Position numbers and translations under genes: made by a program. The notes under the pieces are model-generated. The model ran no database searches. It worked only from the letters and a program-made list of their open reading frames with translations, and was not told where the DNA came from. A stretch of DNA of 64,000 bases from Perognathus longimembris pacificus (Eukaryota > Chordata > Mammalia > Rodentia > Heteromyidae), in NCBI RefSeq assembly GCF_023159225.1, contig NC_063161.1, positions 3,087,690 to 3,151,689 of the forward strand, given 5' to 3'. Positions 22,860-35,030 of the stretch are shown here, in pieces (the stretch's first letter is position 1; each line of letters opens with the position of its first letter).

Positions 22860-25340
22860 GACGGGAGCTGCGGGTCCCCAGCCCCCAGTGCCGGACCCAG
22901 GCCGGGGTCCTTGCCTTGCCTCGCCAGCGAGCGGGTTCGGGGTTCCGCGGCCACCTCCTCCGGGCGCCCCTCCCTCCCGGGCATCCCTTCACTAACGCGC
23001 GGATACCGAGCGGCGAACGTGGGAAAAGCACTTACCGTTCCCGCGGGGTGGACCGGAGCCCGGCGGCGCCCGCGGCGCGCAGGCCGCCCCGCAGCGGCAG
23101 CGGTGCCCGCGGCTCCTCGGGCGCGGCGGGCGCGACTCCCCGGTGCCCGGCGCTCTCCTCCCGGCGGGCGCCCGCGCCACTCTCGGCGCGGTGCGAGGGC
23201 GGCGGGCGGGCGCTCCGCGGGTCCCGCGTGCGTGCGTGCGGCCCGGGCGGGCGGGCGGCGTCTCTCCCGGCTCCCGCGTCCCCGCCGGCCACCGCATGGA
23301 GTGGCCCCGGGTCCCGGTGTCCGCGTCCCCCGCGCTCCCCCCCACCCCCCGCCCCGGGCGCCGCCGGGACCTTTGTGCCGGCCGAAAACGAAAGCGCTGC
23401 CGGCCGCCCGCCCCCCCCCCCCGCCCCCCGCGGGCGCGCCCCGCTACTTTCTCCAAGTTCTCGGGCACCCGGGGCCGGCGGGCGGGCGGGAGCGCGGGCC
23501 GGGACTTGCGGGACGCGGCCGTCGGCGGAGCGCGGGGCCGGGCCGCGGGCGCGCCGGCGGGGGCACCATGGGCGGGCGGGCGCGGGGCGGGCGCGGGGCC
23601 ACCGCGAGCCCGGGCGCCGTTGCCCGGGCGCCGAATGTGGCGGCGGCTGGGCACAGACGCGCCGCGCGCCCGGTGCATGCTAATGGCCGGCGGCCGCGCC
23701 ATGAATTATTCAGCAGCGGCGCGGCGCGGCGCGGGGCCGGGCGAGCGCGGCGCGGAGGGCGGCCCGGGCCGCGGAGGAGCGGCGGCGGCGCCCACTTCCC
23801 AAACTTTCCCGGGTCCGCCGCGCGGAGGCGGCCCCCGCGGCCCCCGCCCGCCCGCCCGCCCGCCCGAGCGCGCCGGCCGCGCTTCCCCCGTTGCCGCCTA
23901 TTTTATGTCTTTTGTCTCGGAGTTGGCACCTGTCCCAGAGAGCGCGTTTCCCTGCCCACCCCTTCGCCGCCGGATCGGGGCGGGGAGGGGGCGCGAGGGG
24001 CCCGCGGAGGAGGGGGCGGGAGGGGGGGCGGCGAGCCGCCCGCGGGCCCAGCCGCCCTCCCCGGGGAGCCGCCCGCCGTGCCCGGGCGCCCCGGCCGCGG
24101 CCAGGGCCGGGCTGCCGACGCGCCCGGAATGCCAACGAGGCCCCCGCCGCGCCCGCCGCGGGCCGGGACCCGGCGCCGCCCCTCCCGGGCTCCGGGCTCC
24201 CCGCCCCCCCCGGCCCCCCCCCCGCCCCCGCCACCACCCCCCCGGGCCCAGCGCGCGGGGCCGGGGCGGGCGGCGGGAGCCGCGGATTCGCGGCCGCCCG
24301 GGCCCCGCGCTTCGCCCCGCAGCCCCGCGTGCGCGCCCCCGCGGGCACGCCGCCCCGGGCGCCCTGCCTGCGCGGCCCCGCGCGCCCCGCACGCACGCAC
24401 GCTCGCTCGCACGCCCTTCCCGGGCCGGGCGCCGCTCGCGGGCACCCGGCGGCCTCCGCGCCGCACCCGGGAGCCGGTGCGGCGCCGAGCGGGCGGGAGC
24501 GGCTCCGGCCCCGGCCCGCGCGGGCACCGACGCGGCTGCGCTCCGAGGAGGCGCCGGCTGCCATGATCGCGGGCGGCGGGAGGCGCGCGCACGCTCGGCC
24601 CGGCGCGGGGGCCGCCGCCCGCCTGGGCCGCAGGGCCCCTCGGTGCGGGGACGGCGCGGGCGGCGACCCCCGGACCCGGCGCCGGGACGGGGGGCGGCCG
24701 CGGTGGGGCGCGCGCGCGCGCGGGCGGCTCCCCGGCCCCGGCCCGCCTCGCGGAGCCCCGGCGCGGTGCCCGGGCGGGGCGGGGCGGGGCGTGGGGGTCC
24801 CGCGAGGCAGCGGGGGGCCGTCCGCAGGGCTGTGGACGGGGGTGGGGGGGCGCGCGAGGTGCCTGGCGGAGCCGGGGGCGCTGACGGGGCCCGGGGGGGG
24901 GGGGAGGCCTGGGCTGCGAGGAGGCCACGGGGCCCGGAGCCGCCACCCCCCTCCGCGCTCGCCCGCGCCCTTCCCGCCGTGGGGGGGAAACGGCGCCCCG
25001 TCTCCCCGACTCCGCGCAGGAGCTTCGGGGAGAAGGGCGAGGCCGCAGCGCCCTGCCTGCCGGGCCCCGCCCGGGCCGCCCGGCCCCGACCGTGGTTACA
25101 ACGCCAAGGCGGCTGCCACGGGTTTGCCCGCCGCCGCCACTGGGCACTCAGACGGCTTTCCGGCCGCAGAGGGGCCGCCCTGGCCCTCAGCTCCCGGGGA
25201 CACGCGTGGACCCCGGCCCCGGCCGGCCCTGGCTCCGCGCCACGCAGACCCCGCTGGCCCTGGATGCCCACCGTGGCCCGGTGGAGGCCTCGGGGCCCAC
25301 CCCGTGCCGTGCCGGGTCCCCTCCCACCGCCCCTCCCCAG
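22860..25340 (-). promoter_or_regulatory. Large CpG island, probable promoter/first exon of a minus-strand gene
   Basis: This is the longest and densest CpG island in the window (about 2.5 kb). Many GGGCGG/CCGCCC Sp1-type boxes are present, for example near 24776-24790. A near-perfect minus-strand donor, AACG|GTAAGTGC, follows base 23036. Upstream of it on that strand lie an AT-rich word gctgaataattcatgg (about 23700) and an ATTAGCATGCA word (about 23675-23685), plausible core-promoter or homeodomain/POU-type sites. No protein is recognised: the long frames here cover all six readings. I infer a mostly untranslated first exon running from roughly 23.7-24 kb to 23036. Confidence 0.6.
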
Positions 25341-25520
25341 TGGCTGGCCTTGGCATTCTAACCGGTGTCCCTTGACGTCACATCTCGCCATCTCTGTCAA
25401 CCAATTGCAACTTGCCCGCTGTCATAAAAAATACATTTTTGATGCCATTGGTAAATTCAAAAGTTCCCCGTGCCCCCGCTTCCAGGGAAACTTCACTCCA
25501 CACTGGACTAGACGGCCCAC
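25340..25520 (+). promoter_or_regulatory. Candidate regulatory element with a perfect CRE
   Basis: TGACGTCA at 25373-25380 is the full palindromic CREB/ATF site. Within 100 bp come ccaattg, a TGTCA/TGTCATAAAA pair and tgccattgg, a cluster of short factor-like words at the edge of the CpG island. Binding is an inference. Confidence 0.4.
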
Positions 25521-26390
25521 GAGGTGGGGACTGGCCACCCCGGGGAAGGCTGCCCACTGGCTTGCCTTCCGAGCTGGTAGACCCTTTGACCTTGACCTTG
25601 ACGTGTGCTAGATGCTACCGTCCACATGACCGTCACCACCCCAGAATAGACAGCCTGGGAGAGGGGAGACAGGGAAACATTCTGGATACGTTAAGAAATG
25701 TACCCCAAATGTTTTGCTTGGGAGGTGGGCATGGAATCACAATGTAATCTCTTCTTCTTAAAGGTAGCTTAAAAAAAAATCATTCTATCGGGGAAAACTG
25801 AAGTTTAGAAACTAGACTAGGACACGGTCCGGTTCATCTTTCCACGGGGGTCCTAACCAACTTTCACTTTCCTCAAGGGCCAGGAGCAGCACAGATTTCA
25901 CAATCCGTGGGCTCCACTCCCCCCCTACCACCACCCCCCCCCCCCAGGGAAGGAGCAACATACATGCCCCAGATGCCAGGACTGTGAGGCCCAGGGCCAG
26001 AGCACAGTCCGCCGGCCCTCCTTCCTTAGCCAAGGGCCCCGAGTCCTCCAGCAGCCGGAGCCCCAGGGCCGCAGCTCTTCCCCAGCCGCCCGGCAGGGAA
26101 GCAGCCTTGTTCAGCACCATCCACTAGCAAAGTTCCAGCCCCACCTAGGAAGCCATTCCCACAGGGGGACCCTGCGGCTGGGCCAGGCTTCTACTCCATT
26201 CACACCCAGGACCACCTCCCCCTAATGGCCACCGACACTCCTGGGGCCCTCCTCTCTGCAGGGTTCAACCTCGCCCCAAAACACATTTAAGACATTTCGT
26301 GGTTGAGCAAGCTTAGAAACTCCAGCAAGGGGGGGTGGGGGGGGAGTTACCAGGACCGGGCCTGGCTACAGAGATCCCAACACTGTAAGC
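25520..26390. other. Transition from CpG island to AT-rich block, no gene recognised
   Basis: It holds a C run at 25935-25946, a REST left half-site-like TTCAGCACC at about 26109-26119 without a right half, and a G run near 26330. No exon is seen. Confidence 0.4.
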
Positions 26391-29300
26391 ACCAGGCTCT
26401 TTTAATGCAGAATCTTGGTGCTGTTTTGGGGTTCCCCCCGCAAAAAAAAAAAAAAAATAACGAGCAGGCTCAGTAACAACCGAACAGGGATTTTTCGGAA
26501 CAGAAATATACAGTGACTATTTCCCCACAAAACTGCTCTCAAGTGCAAATTCTGAAAATGCTGCAAACCTTTGTTTAAAGAAAAAAGAAAGAAACTGTAT
26601 CCAACAACCACACTATAATCTATTCGTAATCACTTTCCTAAACACTATAAATATTATAACTAATGTGATATATGTTATGTGATTAAATGAGTGGATTAAA
26701 ACATTGAATTTTAAAAGCCACAAAGAAAAAGAGATTATCTCCCATTATGCCACTTATAACTTTTGTTCTATTGGCACAGATACAAATTTGACAAATGTAT
26801 CATTACTGAACATCCAGACTAAATGCCAGGATATTAGCTTTGTAATTTCCACCTGAAATCGTTGTATAATCATACTAGGTTAGTAACCTTTTTATTAACT
26901 TTTTTCTCCCTCTCACATTGTAATAAGTTAATTTGATGCGTTTTCCATCCTTCCAATTTCAATTTGGTAAAAACAAAAACAAAAAATAGAGTCAGAATAA
27001 TACATACTTAAAAAAAAATCTCTCCCCCTGTAGCAAGGATTTACATGTAGTTTGATCACAAATCCAGAAACCAAATATTCTTAATTCTGGAAAAATAATA
27101 GCGACCAAGTAACTCAATGGGGGATTATTCAGATTGGATATTTTCATCTACTTGCTATCATATTATTCAAAGTAAAAAAAAATGTACTCAAATGATCAAA
27201 AGTAGAATCTGGGACATTTACATTGTTAGGGAGCATTATACTGGACAAGTTTCCTGGAAGAAAAATTTGTCTATTCCCTTGGGCCACAACCATGCCTGGG
27301 GTCAGATGTTTGAAAATAAGTCCTAGCTGTATCAGGATGTTTATACTGTCTCATACAGTTATTTTTTCCTGATTTCTTCCAAGATCTGCCGAGTGGGAAT
27401 GTGGCCAGCAACTTCCTGCCATGCCCTTGAACCCTGACTGGATTTTTTTCTACTCAGCTCCTGCCCACCGGCTCGTCCAGCTCCAGAAGGTGGGGGGGGG
27501 GGGGGGTCTCTTCCCTTTCAGCCTGCTTCTTGCCACGCAGGAGCAAAGGAAGGAAAAAGTTGGGACCTAACACGTTACAAGGACGGAGTGAGCAGATGTG
27601 TCTAGGTGAAGCAAGCGCAGGGAGCGTGGCGGAGGGGTCCTGTTTTCACTTGGGTTCTGCACACCTAAGCTGGCTCATCAGACCTGGCATGGCCGACCTG
27701 GGGCATCCACCCCCTCCGTGTGTCCTTGGAGGAGCCCAAGGCAGGCACTGGGTCTAACAAGGCAGAGCGGGCTCACGGTGGATGCCCCCCACCCTTTCGC
27801 CTTTGTCTCAAGATACTGTACAGATTTGAGAGTCCATTTTTAAGAAGCCTGCGTCCTAACCTGTTTCGCTTTGTGAAAGTATTATTTTTCTCTCCATTTA
27901 TGCACAACGAACACCCATCAGCCCCCATCTCCTCTGGGTAAATGTATTACATATGTTTCCATGTATTTATCATGGAGGAAGTTGAGGAAGGAAAAAGAAA
28001 GCAGCCTCCTGGTTGTCACAGAAGTAAAGCAGTAAAAGAAAATTCCGCGTGGAGGTCTCCGGCTGGATTCAAGCACACAGCCACAGCGCGCGCGCACAGC
28101 AAAGCCACGTTCAGAGTCTTTTGCTTTACTTCCTCGGTTTTATGTCATACTTAGTGTTCATTCACGACTAATGGTAAAGAACCCCTGAACAAGCAAAAGC
28201 AGACGCAGATCATTGCATAAGCATTCCCCCCCCCGAAAAAAAATTAAAAAGCAGCCTGCTGACACCAATTCTGTCTCTCTTTTCTTTTCCTTTCCTTTTT
28301 AATAGATTTCACATATAACACCTATTATGTAGTATATATATAAAACACCTATTATCTAGTGTATATGATATTGTATATATTTAACATATTTCATAATCGA
28401 TACTACATACACATGTATGTGTGTATTTCATAAAGAGCGTACTTGAGTATACCTGCAGCGAACAATCATGAACAGCAAGTTCTCTGCTCCTTAGCGAAGG
28501 GCTTCAAACCCTGCATGCACACAATTCTGCCACTTAAGAGGGCTTTTCTGAGCCACACTGAATGAGGTTTAACGTGCTTGGAAAAATCACACCTTCCCTT
28601 CTCTTGCTGTGCTGGCTATGTACCCAAATCAAAAAAAGAGTCTAAGGATCTTGGAAACCTTCTTAAGGGGCTAATAATTATTTCTCACATCAAACAAGAG
28701 CACAAAGCAACTAGGATTCTGTGATAAATGTATATAAATACGTGGTATTCAATACACACACCCTCATATGAAAAGCTTCCCTTTACACAGATGAAGAACA
28801 ACAGCATTTCCCATGTCAGAGCAGCAATGATGTAAGCGAGACGCAGTGAAGGCTGGTAATGATGGTTATCAATACATCTATCAAAAGCCAAAGCTAGATT
28901 CCTGGCTTTATATAAAGGAATGTGAAGAAGCATTTCCTTCCCCCCAAAATTAAAAATTACTTTTCAAAGAGAGGCGGGAACTGAATTTGATTTAGTCATC
29001 CAAGTCTATATTTTCTAAAATGGAATCATCATAAATTGTGAAGCTAGCATTTTCCTAAAGAATGTATTGTGCTCCTTGTAGCATTTTTACTAGCAATTTA
29101 AAATACATTAGATTTTGGAGTTTAACTGTTTTGGGGGAGGAGGTAGCAATGTCCAAGAAAATGAAAGTACATCAAACAATCTGGGATTTCATTTGCCCAA
29201 AGTCCAAGGTCAAACTTCCTTTCACATAGAAAAACCTCCATTTATTTGAAGTGCTGTTATGTCTGATTCATCTTTTACTGTCTTAAATAGTCTTAAATAG

Positions 29301-30720
29301 TCCTTATTCTGATGACGACACGTTCTTTCTGAGTCATATCTACAAAGTACTTATCTCTATCATTTTTTTAACTTTAAAAACTGTGAACTGTTGATGCGTA
29401 TGCTCAAATTTTTAAATAATGCTGAAATGCTAATGGAAGTCCTTGCCTGTATTCTCTTCTCCACGGCAGATCCTCAGTGAGATTTTGTAGATACACAGCC
29501 TAGGCAAATTAGAAGCTCCCCAGAATAGAGAAGAGAACGAGAAAGAGAAAAGCTGATTTTGGACTTAAATGGCTCATTGTTAAATTGCAAGCGATTGTAG
29601 GAACTGTTTTTAAAATGAAGACTTCACGGATTACTTCTTTAAAAGGATTTCGGTAGCAGTTAGCTGCTTGCAGAAGGTGCTGACTGAATGCAGGACTTTT
29701 AGGGGGGTGGGGAACATTGTCAGTTATGAGTTGCTTGAAATTTGGCCACCTTGGCCTGTATTTATTGAAATATTCTTACTTCATTAAAAAATAAGCAAAT
29801 AGGATTTCACATAACATAGATGGGTAGCTGACTATATAAAGAGTTTCAGTTTCCTAACTATGTCTAAGTAAGTACCCCAGCTTTTTGATAGAGGTAATTC
29901 CAAGGATAAAGATCTGATTTTGGTCCCCATTTATGCCCTTTCTACAAAACTGAGAAAATTTTTTTAACTAAATTTATCAAAGATCCCATTTACATGCTGC
30001 AAAAAAAAAAAAGACAATGAAAAAGAAAACTGATGCTTTCAGGTTGTCCCTATTGCTAGGGCAACTTTGGGTGTCATTTCTGATTCTATAACACATGAAG
30101 GTCATTTGGTTTCTCCAGAAGACGGTGTGGTGATGTAACCCATTGGACAAGGAGAGACAGTGGCCTTGAAAACATATTCTTTTTAAGTGAGGAGAACAAA
30201 TATTTTAAGAATGTATTTCAGGATAACCAGCAATGTGGGACAGATATTTCCCATATTGTGCTTGATTTTCAATGATTTGCCAAGACAAGGGCTTTTCATT
30301 TTCAACAGGAACCTTCACCTCCCAACGCCTTCCCCACTAATCAGCAGCTTCATGATTCCAGTGCCCCGCCAGCCCCTGCTTCCCACTGTGCCTGCCCACG
30401 GAACTTTCTGTCTAAGAAGACGCAGGGGACACAGGCCCTGACGGCTCCTCAGGTCCTTCTCGAAACTTCCCTGAAAAGTAGAGCCCTGGAAATTTACAGC
30501 AGGATTCTAAGCTCACAGGGAAACTTTGAGAGCCGGGAAAAAGCGGGTCAGGGCACACCTGGACCTACAGATTCGGAAAAATTAACAGGCTGTAGCCCCA
30601 AACCAAAACACCCAACCACCCTGCACACAGTCTGCAAGAAACAGAAAGTTCTTTGACCTGACAAGAAGAATTATAAATAAAATGGCTCCAAGGCAGACAG
30701 GCTGATTGAGACTTTTAAGG
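26390..30720. other. AT-rich, repeat-poor block; candidate conserved non-coding domain
   Basis: About 4.3 kb with low GC between two CpG islands, with no SINE, MIR or long microsatellite that I can recognise. Stops are frequent in all frames, so coding is unlikely. A small 27-bp-period AT duplication lies at about 28317-28365 (cacctattat...tagt words) and a 10-bp duplication at about 29281-29300 (tcttaaatag twice). Conservation is inferred from the setting only. Confidence 0.4.
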
Positions 30721-31424
30721 TAGCCTGTGCCTCAAGTGTTAATACTGAGTTCGTGAAAAGTTAGCACCACAAAGATAATGTCATGAGATGCATGCACACT
30801 CGCGTGTGTGTACCTGTGCTGGTGTGCACACGTGTGCATCCGCTTGTGGGGACCAATAAGGGTGCGTGAGCTGCGCGGCCCGAGTGTGGGTCCCAGGCCC
30901 TGCTGGGGGACGCACGCCCAGACGGAGGGCAGCCCCCACCTGCATCCTGCTGGGGTTCACCTTTTCCTATTACCCAGGTGCCAACACCCAGAGCCAGGGA
31001 AAACACAACCTGCTGTAGATAACAAAGACAGATTGAAGACCCAGAGAAGCCTCTCCAGCAATTAAAAACAAAAAAAAAAAAAGAGTCATGCGTTGGCTTT
31101 CTCAATGGAAGCTGAGATTCTCTGCCCAGATACTCTGGAAGCTTCAGAAACCTGATGCCCAGGGTGGAGGCCAAAGGGTGTGGGCTGAGCTGGGACTCTG
31201 CCCCCTTGCCAGGCTGAGCAGGGCATTCCGGGGCCACAGACGGCCCCTGGGGGTGCCGCGGGAGGCTCCTCGTGTATACACGAGTCGGCGTGTCATCCTG
31301 TTCAAGCCTCCAGGGGCCTGGCATCGACTTGGTCACGTCCTGATTCCTGGCCCACTCAGCCCACGCCCTTCTTCTAGCCGGGGTAGAGAGGTTTGATCGA
31401 GTTTGTGTCCGCAATATCCCGATC

Positions 31425-31480
31425 ATTTCACAAGTGCCAGGTACGTGCAAGGCAGTGAATATTTTCATCATGAACAATGG
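31425..31480 (+). mobile_element. MIR/L2-type fragment
   Basis: 'tttcacaagtgccaggtacg' and 'gcaaggcagtgaatattttc' resemble the 'tgccaggcactgtgctaagc' core. Confidence 0.45.
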
Positions 31481-31594
31481 CCTCCGAGTACAGAGACCGT
31501 CCTCACCGGCACCCGGGAAGCACTTCAGAATTTACACAGCATGCATGCACTTGCTCCTTCCCACGCCACCCTCGTCAGGCAAACAAGACCTGTC

Positions 31595-31680
31595 CCAGCT
31601 CTTGAAAGGGAAACTGAGGCCTAAGCAGGTGCAGTCGCAAGCTGGGTCCCACCTCCGAGGGCTCGAACCTCCACATACAT
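31595..31680 (+). mobile_element. MIR fragment
   Basis: 'cttgaaagggaaactgaggc' followed by 'aagcaggtgcagtcgcaagc' and 'ccgagggctcgaacctccac' follows the MIR core and its 3' part. Confidence 0.65.
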
Positions 31681-32685
31681 ACGTATTTTGTTACTTCTGC
31701 TTTTTTCTTTTTAAAGAAAACACCACCATCCATCCATCCCTTCACACATAGTCTTATTTTATGGCTTCCAAGGAAAACAGAGCCTCTTTGAAATGTGGGG
31801 CTCAGAACCACCTGACGCTCGCCCAGCTTGGTGTAACCCTCATCCGGAGCCCAGGTCACCTGAGGTGTCCGCTTCCCCCTGCCAGGTGCATCCTGAAGGC
31901 CACCTCAAAACAAGATGGAGACGGATAGACCTGGGGCGTAAAATCACAGACACAAGCTTCTCCAGGGGCCTGCCAGAGTCTTGTCACCAAGCCGTCTGGC
32001 CAGGGCCCAAGGTCCATCATTCCTCTCATAATGGCTCTGACCACTGCCCGCTTAGGTCCATCCGTGGCCCAGGCGGGTAACTGACCCATGGGTCTTGGTA
32101 TCAAGGCAGAGCAGGGGAGGAGAGCAGCCAGGGAGCCTCAAGTTGTTAGGCTGCAAGGGCCGCTGGTGAACTGGCTCCTTGGGCAGCTGCTTTCTGGAGA
32201 GGTGTTCAGGGTCCCAGGCCTGCAATTCTACTGACCGCTGGGTAATTGAGCCTCAGAAAGGGGAAAGACCAGGTCGACGCCATGGCCAGGGCAGAAACGG
32301 AAGCCGCAAGGAAGAGGGAGCTGGATTCCTCGGCGAGATGTCCCGTAGGATGGAGGAACGGCCAGGCCTGTCCCCATGGGCTGGACTGAGGGCTCTTGAG
32401 CACAGTTACAAGACACCTGCCTCCCCAACTCCTGGCCCCCAGCAGAGCCCCACCCCAGAGCGCCCACTTCCCCAAATCCAAGCCCCCCCCCCCCCAACAA
32501 GCTAAGAAACAAACCGCATCTTAAACGCCATCCTGGCAAAGCGGCAGGCCAAATCCAGCCAAAGAAACTCCGAGAAGAGAAAGAGGCCGAGGCCCAGCAG
32601 AGCCCAGGGCCCCAAGGCTCAGCGCCTCCAAGCGCAAAGCCTTGGGTTCATTTTTCTTTTTACACCTAATTATGAGAAGATGCCT

Positions 32686-32706
32686 TAACAACAACAACAA
32701 CAACAA
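32686..32706. repeat. (CAA)n microsatellite
   Basis: About seven CAA units. Confidence 0.95.
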
Positions 32707-32789
32707 CTGTTTCAAAAATTACTAGGAGCTGAGCTTCTTGGGATAAAAATTAAAACTCGGGCCGACATTAGATGGAAAAGCAAGAACCC

Positions 32790-33780
32790 GGGCGCACACT
32801 GCCCGGGACCGAATGGCGGCTGCGGGCTCCCCGCACGCGGGCCAGCCTCACCTGGGGTCGTGGGGAGAACGGGTGGGGGGCTGGGGTGCCCCTGGGTAGG
32901 GGACCCCCCATGGAGCCTCCAAGCAGGAATGGAGAGCAGGAAAGGACCGAGGAGGGCTGCCGCGTCCCCCTGCGTCCCAGAGGCCCGGCGGGCCAGCGGG
33001 GGCGCGGGGATCCCGGGCTCCCCGACCGGGCACGGGGTCCGCGGGGCGGGCGGCCGGGCGGCCTGGGAGCGCCGCCGCCTCCTCCTCCTCCCGGCGGGCG
33101 GCCCGGGGCTGCGGGGCGGCGCGCGGAGGGGGATCCGATTCGGGGTCCGCAGCTCGCCTAGGCCCGGCCGAGGCCTGGAACCGGGTCTGGGTTTGCTTGG
33201 GGGGGCGGGATGCGTGGCGTGGGGGGTGGCCCGGCGGGCGGGGTCCAGGTGCGGGGCCCACACGGGTCCCCGCGGCGGCGCCTGGGCCTGGCGGGCGCGG
33301 GCGGCACGCGCCCCAATTAGCCCCGGGCCGGGGCCCCATTGAGGGCGAACAAAGGGCGCGACCCCGGGGTCAGGAGTCGCGGGCCGCCGGCGGCCGCGCT
33401 TTGTCGCCCCTGCTCTCGGCCACCGCCGCCCCCCCCCCCCCGAGCCCGCACAGGGCGGACTAAAGCGGATTAGGGGGGCACACGCGCGCGCCCGGCGGCC
33501 CGCGGAGACCTCCGGGGGTGGCGCCCGCCCCGCCGGGGAAACTGAGGCCCCCCCCCCCCGAGGCGTCCCGCACCGCTGGGCTGGGCACCTCGGCAGGGAT
33601 CACCCCACAACCACCCCCCCGCCTTAAACCCGCCCAGAGCTCCAAAGACCCGCAGCCTCTCCAGTGCCGCAGGCCCCGCGCGCGCCAGCCCCGCGCGCCT
33701 GGAGACCCGGAGAGGCGGGCGGACCCCCCACCCCACCCCACCCCGGCCCGGCCCCCGGATCCCGCAGCCCCTTAGCAAAC
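32790..33780 (-). promoter_or_regulatory. CpG island with minus-strand donor, possible alternative first exon
   Basis: CpG is dense from about 32800 to 33720. A consensus-like minus-strand donor CCCCAG|GTGAGGCTGG follows base 32852. The island contains ccccaattagcccc (homeodomain-type TAATT) and gcgaacaaaggg (TCF/SOX-type) words near 33310-33355. One minus-strand frame is open from an ATG at 33339 to the donor, but it is Arg/Pro/Ala-rich with no domain, as expected in such DNA. Confidence 0.5.
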
Positions 33781-34199
33781 AAGAATAAGTGGGAACCCTG
33801 CGTGCCCTCCCAGTGCCCGGGGAGGAGACCCCGGCGGGGCAGGTGGCCCGAGCATGGAAAAAACCAGACAAGTCTGAGATGTAGACATTGCTGGAAGTAC
33901 AAAGTAAAGGCAGATGATGCCCTCGCTCCCCTTTCTCTTTAGAACAAGACGAAGACGGAGTCGGAATCAGCCGCGACAGGTGCCACTGGCTTCAAGGGCA
34001 GCTCCTCACCTGGCCTTTGGGATGAGGCCCAGATGATGTGTGTCCGGCCCTGAGCTCAGCGCCTCTCCCGTTGTCCTCCCGTGGGACACAGGAGAAGCCC
34101 AGATCACCCACCGGGAGCCCAGAGCTGGCCTCGGGTCCGGGCGGGCGCCCCTTCCCTGCGCTGTGGCTGGGGGGACAAGATCACTTCTCCTGAAGGAAG

Positions 34200-35030
34200 G
34201 CCACCCAAAATCTTAAATGAGATTTTCCTGCGTTAGTAAGGCCAGGACATAAGGTTGGCCAGGGAACCCTGTAGCATCTGACTGCTAAGCTGTGGCTTCT
34301 TTATTTTTAATGAAAGCACAAGTATTCCTTACTTATACGTAGTAAATAGCCTCACGAATAGTTCTGCTACTGCCGCCTACCCCCAACCACTGAAGAAAAA
34401 AATAATGGTACTTGTCGGTATTTCTACCCCAAAGTCTTTAAAAAAAAAAAACATCAATTTCCTCCTGATAATAAGAATAGCGAATGTTTAGACGAGAGCC
34501 TACGAAAGTCTAAAATGTAAGCAATTTAAGAATAAAATGCAAATAAAGATTTTAAGATAGAGATAAGCTAAGAACTCACTTTTCCAAAATTACAGGTTAC
34601 ATATAAAATACACAGAAAAAAACAAGAACGTATTATTGCCCAGAAATAATATTCTGTGTATTTCCTTCTCGACTTGTGTTCGATGAACACATGCGTACAA
34701 CTGCGTAGTTTGCGTACCTATTTACTCTCGGAGACCTGTTCAATGCTGTAGTGCCGCATGGTATGACACATTCTCTGTTGCCACCGTTATGAGGGTGACA
34801 CACACTGCATTATGTGGTTCTGGGAGAATGCGCTATTAATTTAACCTCTTACTCCGTGTCTTATTTCTGGCTGATATTTCTCTTTTATAACGAACTCTGC
34901 GACCCACGAGCGTGCCCGTGACGGTTACCTGCAGTGTGGGCCACCAATCAGTCTCCAGAGACCTGCTGTGGAGACAGAGGCAGCCATGTTCTTCTAAGGG
35001 TGGAGGCCGACTCCGTAGCCACCACGTTTC
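34200..35030. other. AT-rich non-coding block
   Basis: Low GC, no recognised repeat and stops in all frames. A G run at 35060-35069 marks the end. Function unknown. Confidence 0.35.

Larger units (their letters stand above)
30720..32780. other. Unique DNA with two MIR pieces, no gene recognised
   Basis: Composition is near average. MIR-like pieces lie near 31425-31480 and 31595-31680. A short C run lies at 32486-32497 and a CAA repeat at 32686-32706. No exon-like pair of splice sites stands out. Confidence 0.4.

Noticed and set aside
22789..23030. Plus-strand exon after cttcccattgtttcag, frame starting DGNCLIHVCHEILAGEQ
   Set aside because: The acceptor is good and DGNCL recalls the OTU protease motif, but nothing else of that domain follows, the frame runs into CpG-island DNA and there is no donor. 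It is kept only as a note.
22812..25611. Very long open frames (500-820 codons) across the CpG island on both strands
   Set aside because: They overlap in several frames at once, are made of Arg/Pro/Gly/Ala without domains, and follow from the lack of AT-containing stop codons in GC-dense DNA.
26109..26128. REST/NRSF silencer element (TTCAGCACC)
   Set aside because: Only the left half-site is present; the GGACAGCGCC half is absent within the allowed spacing.
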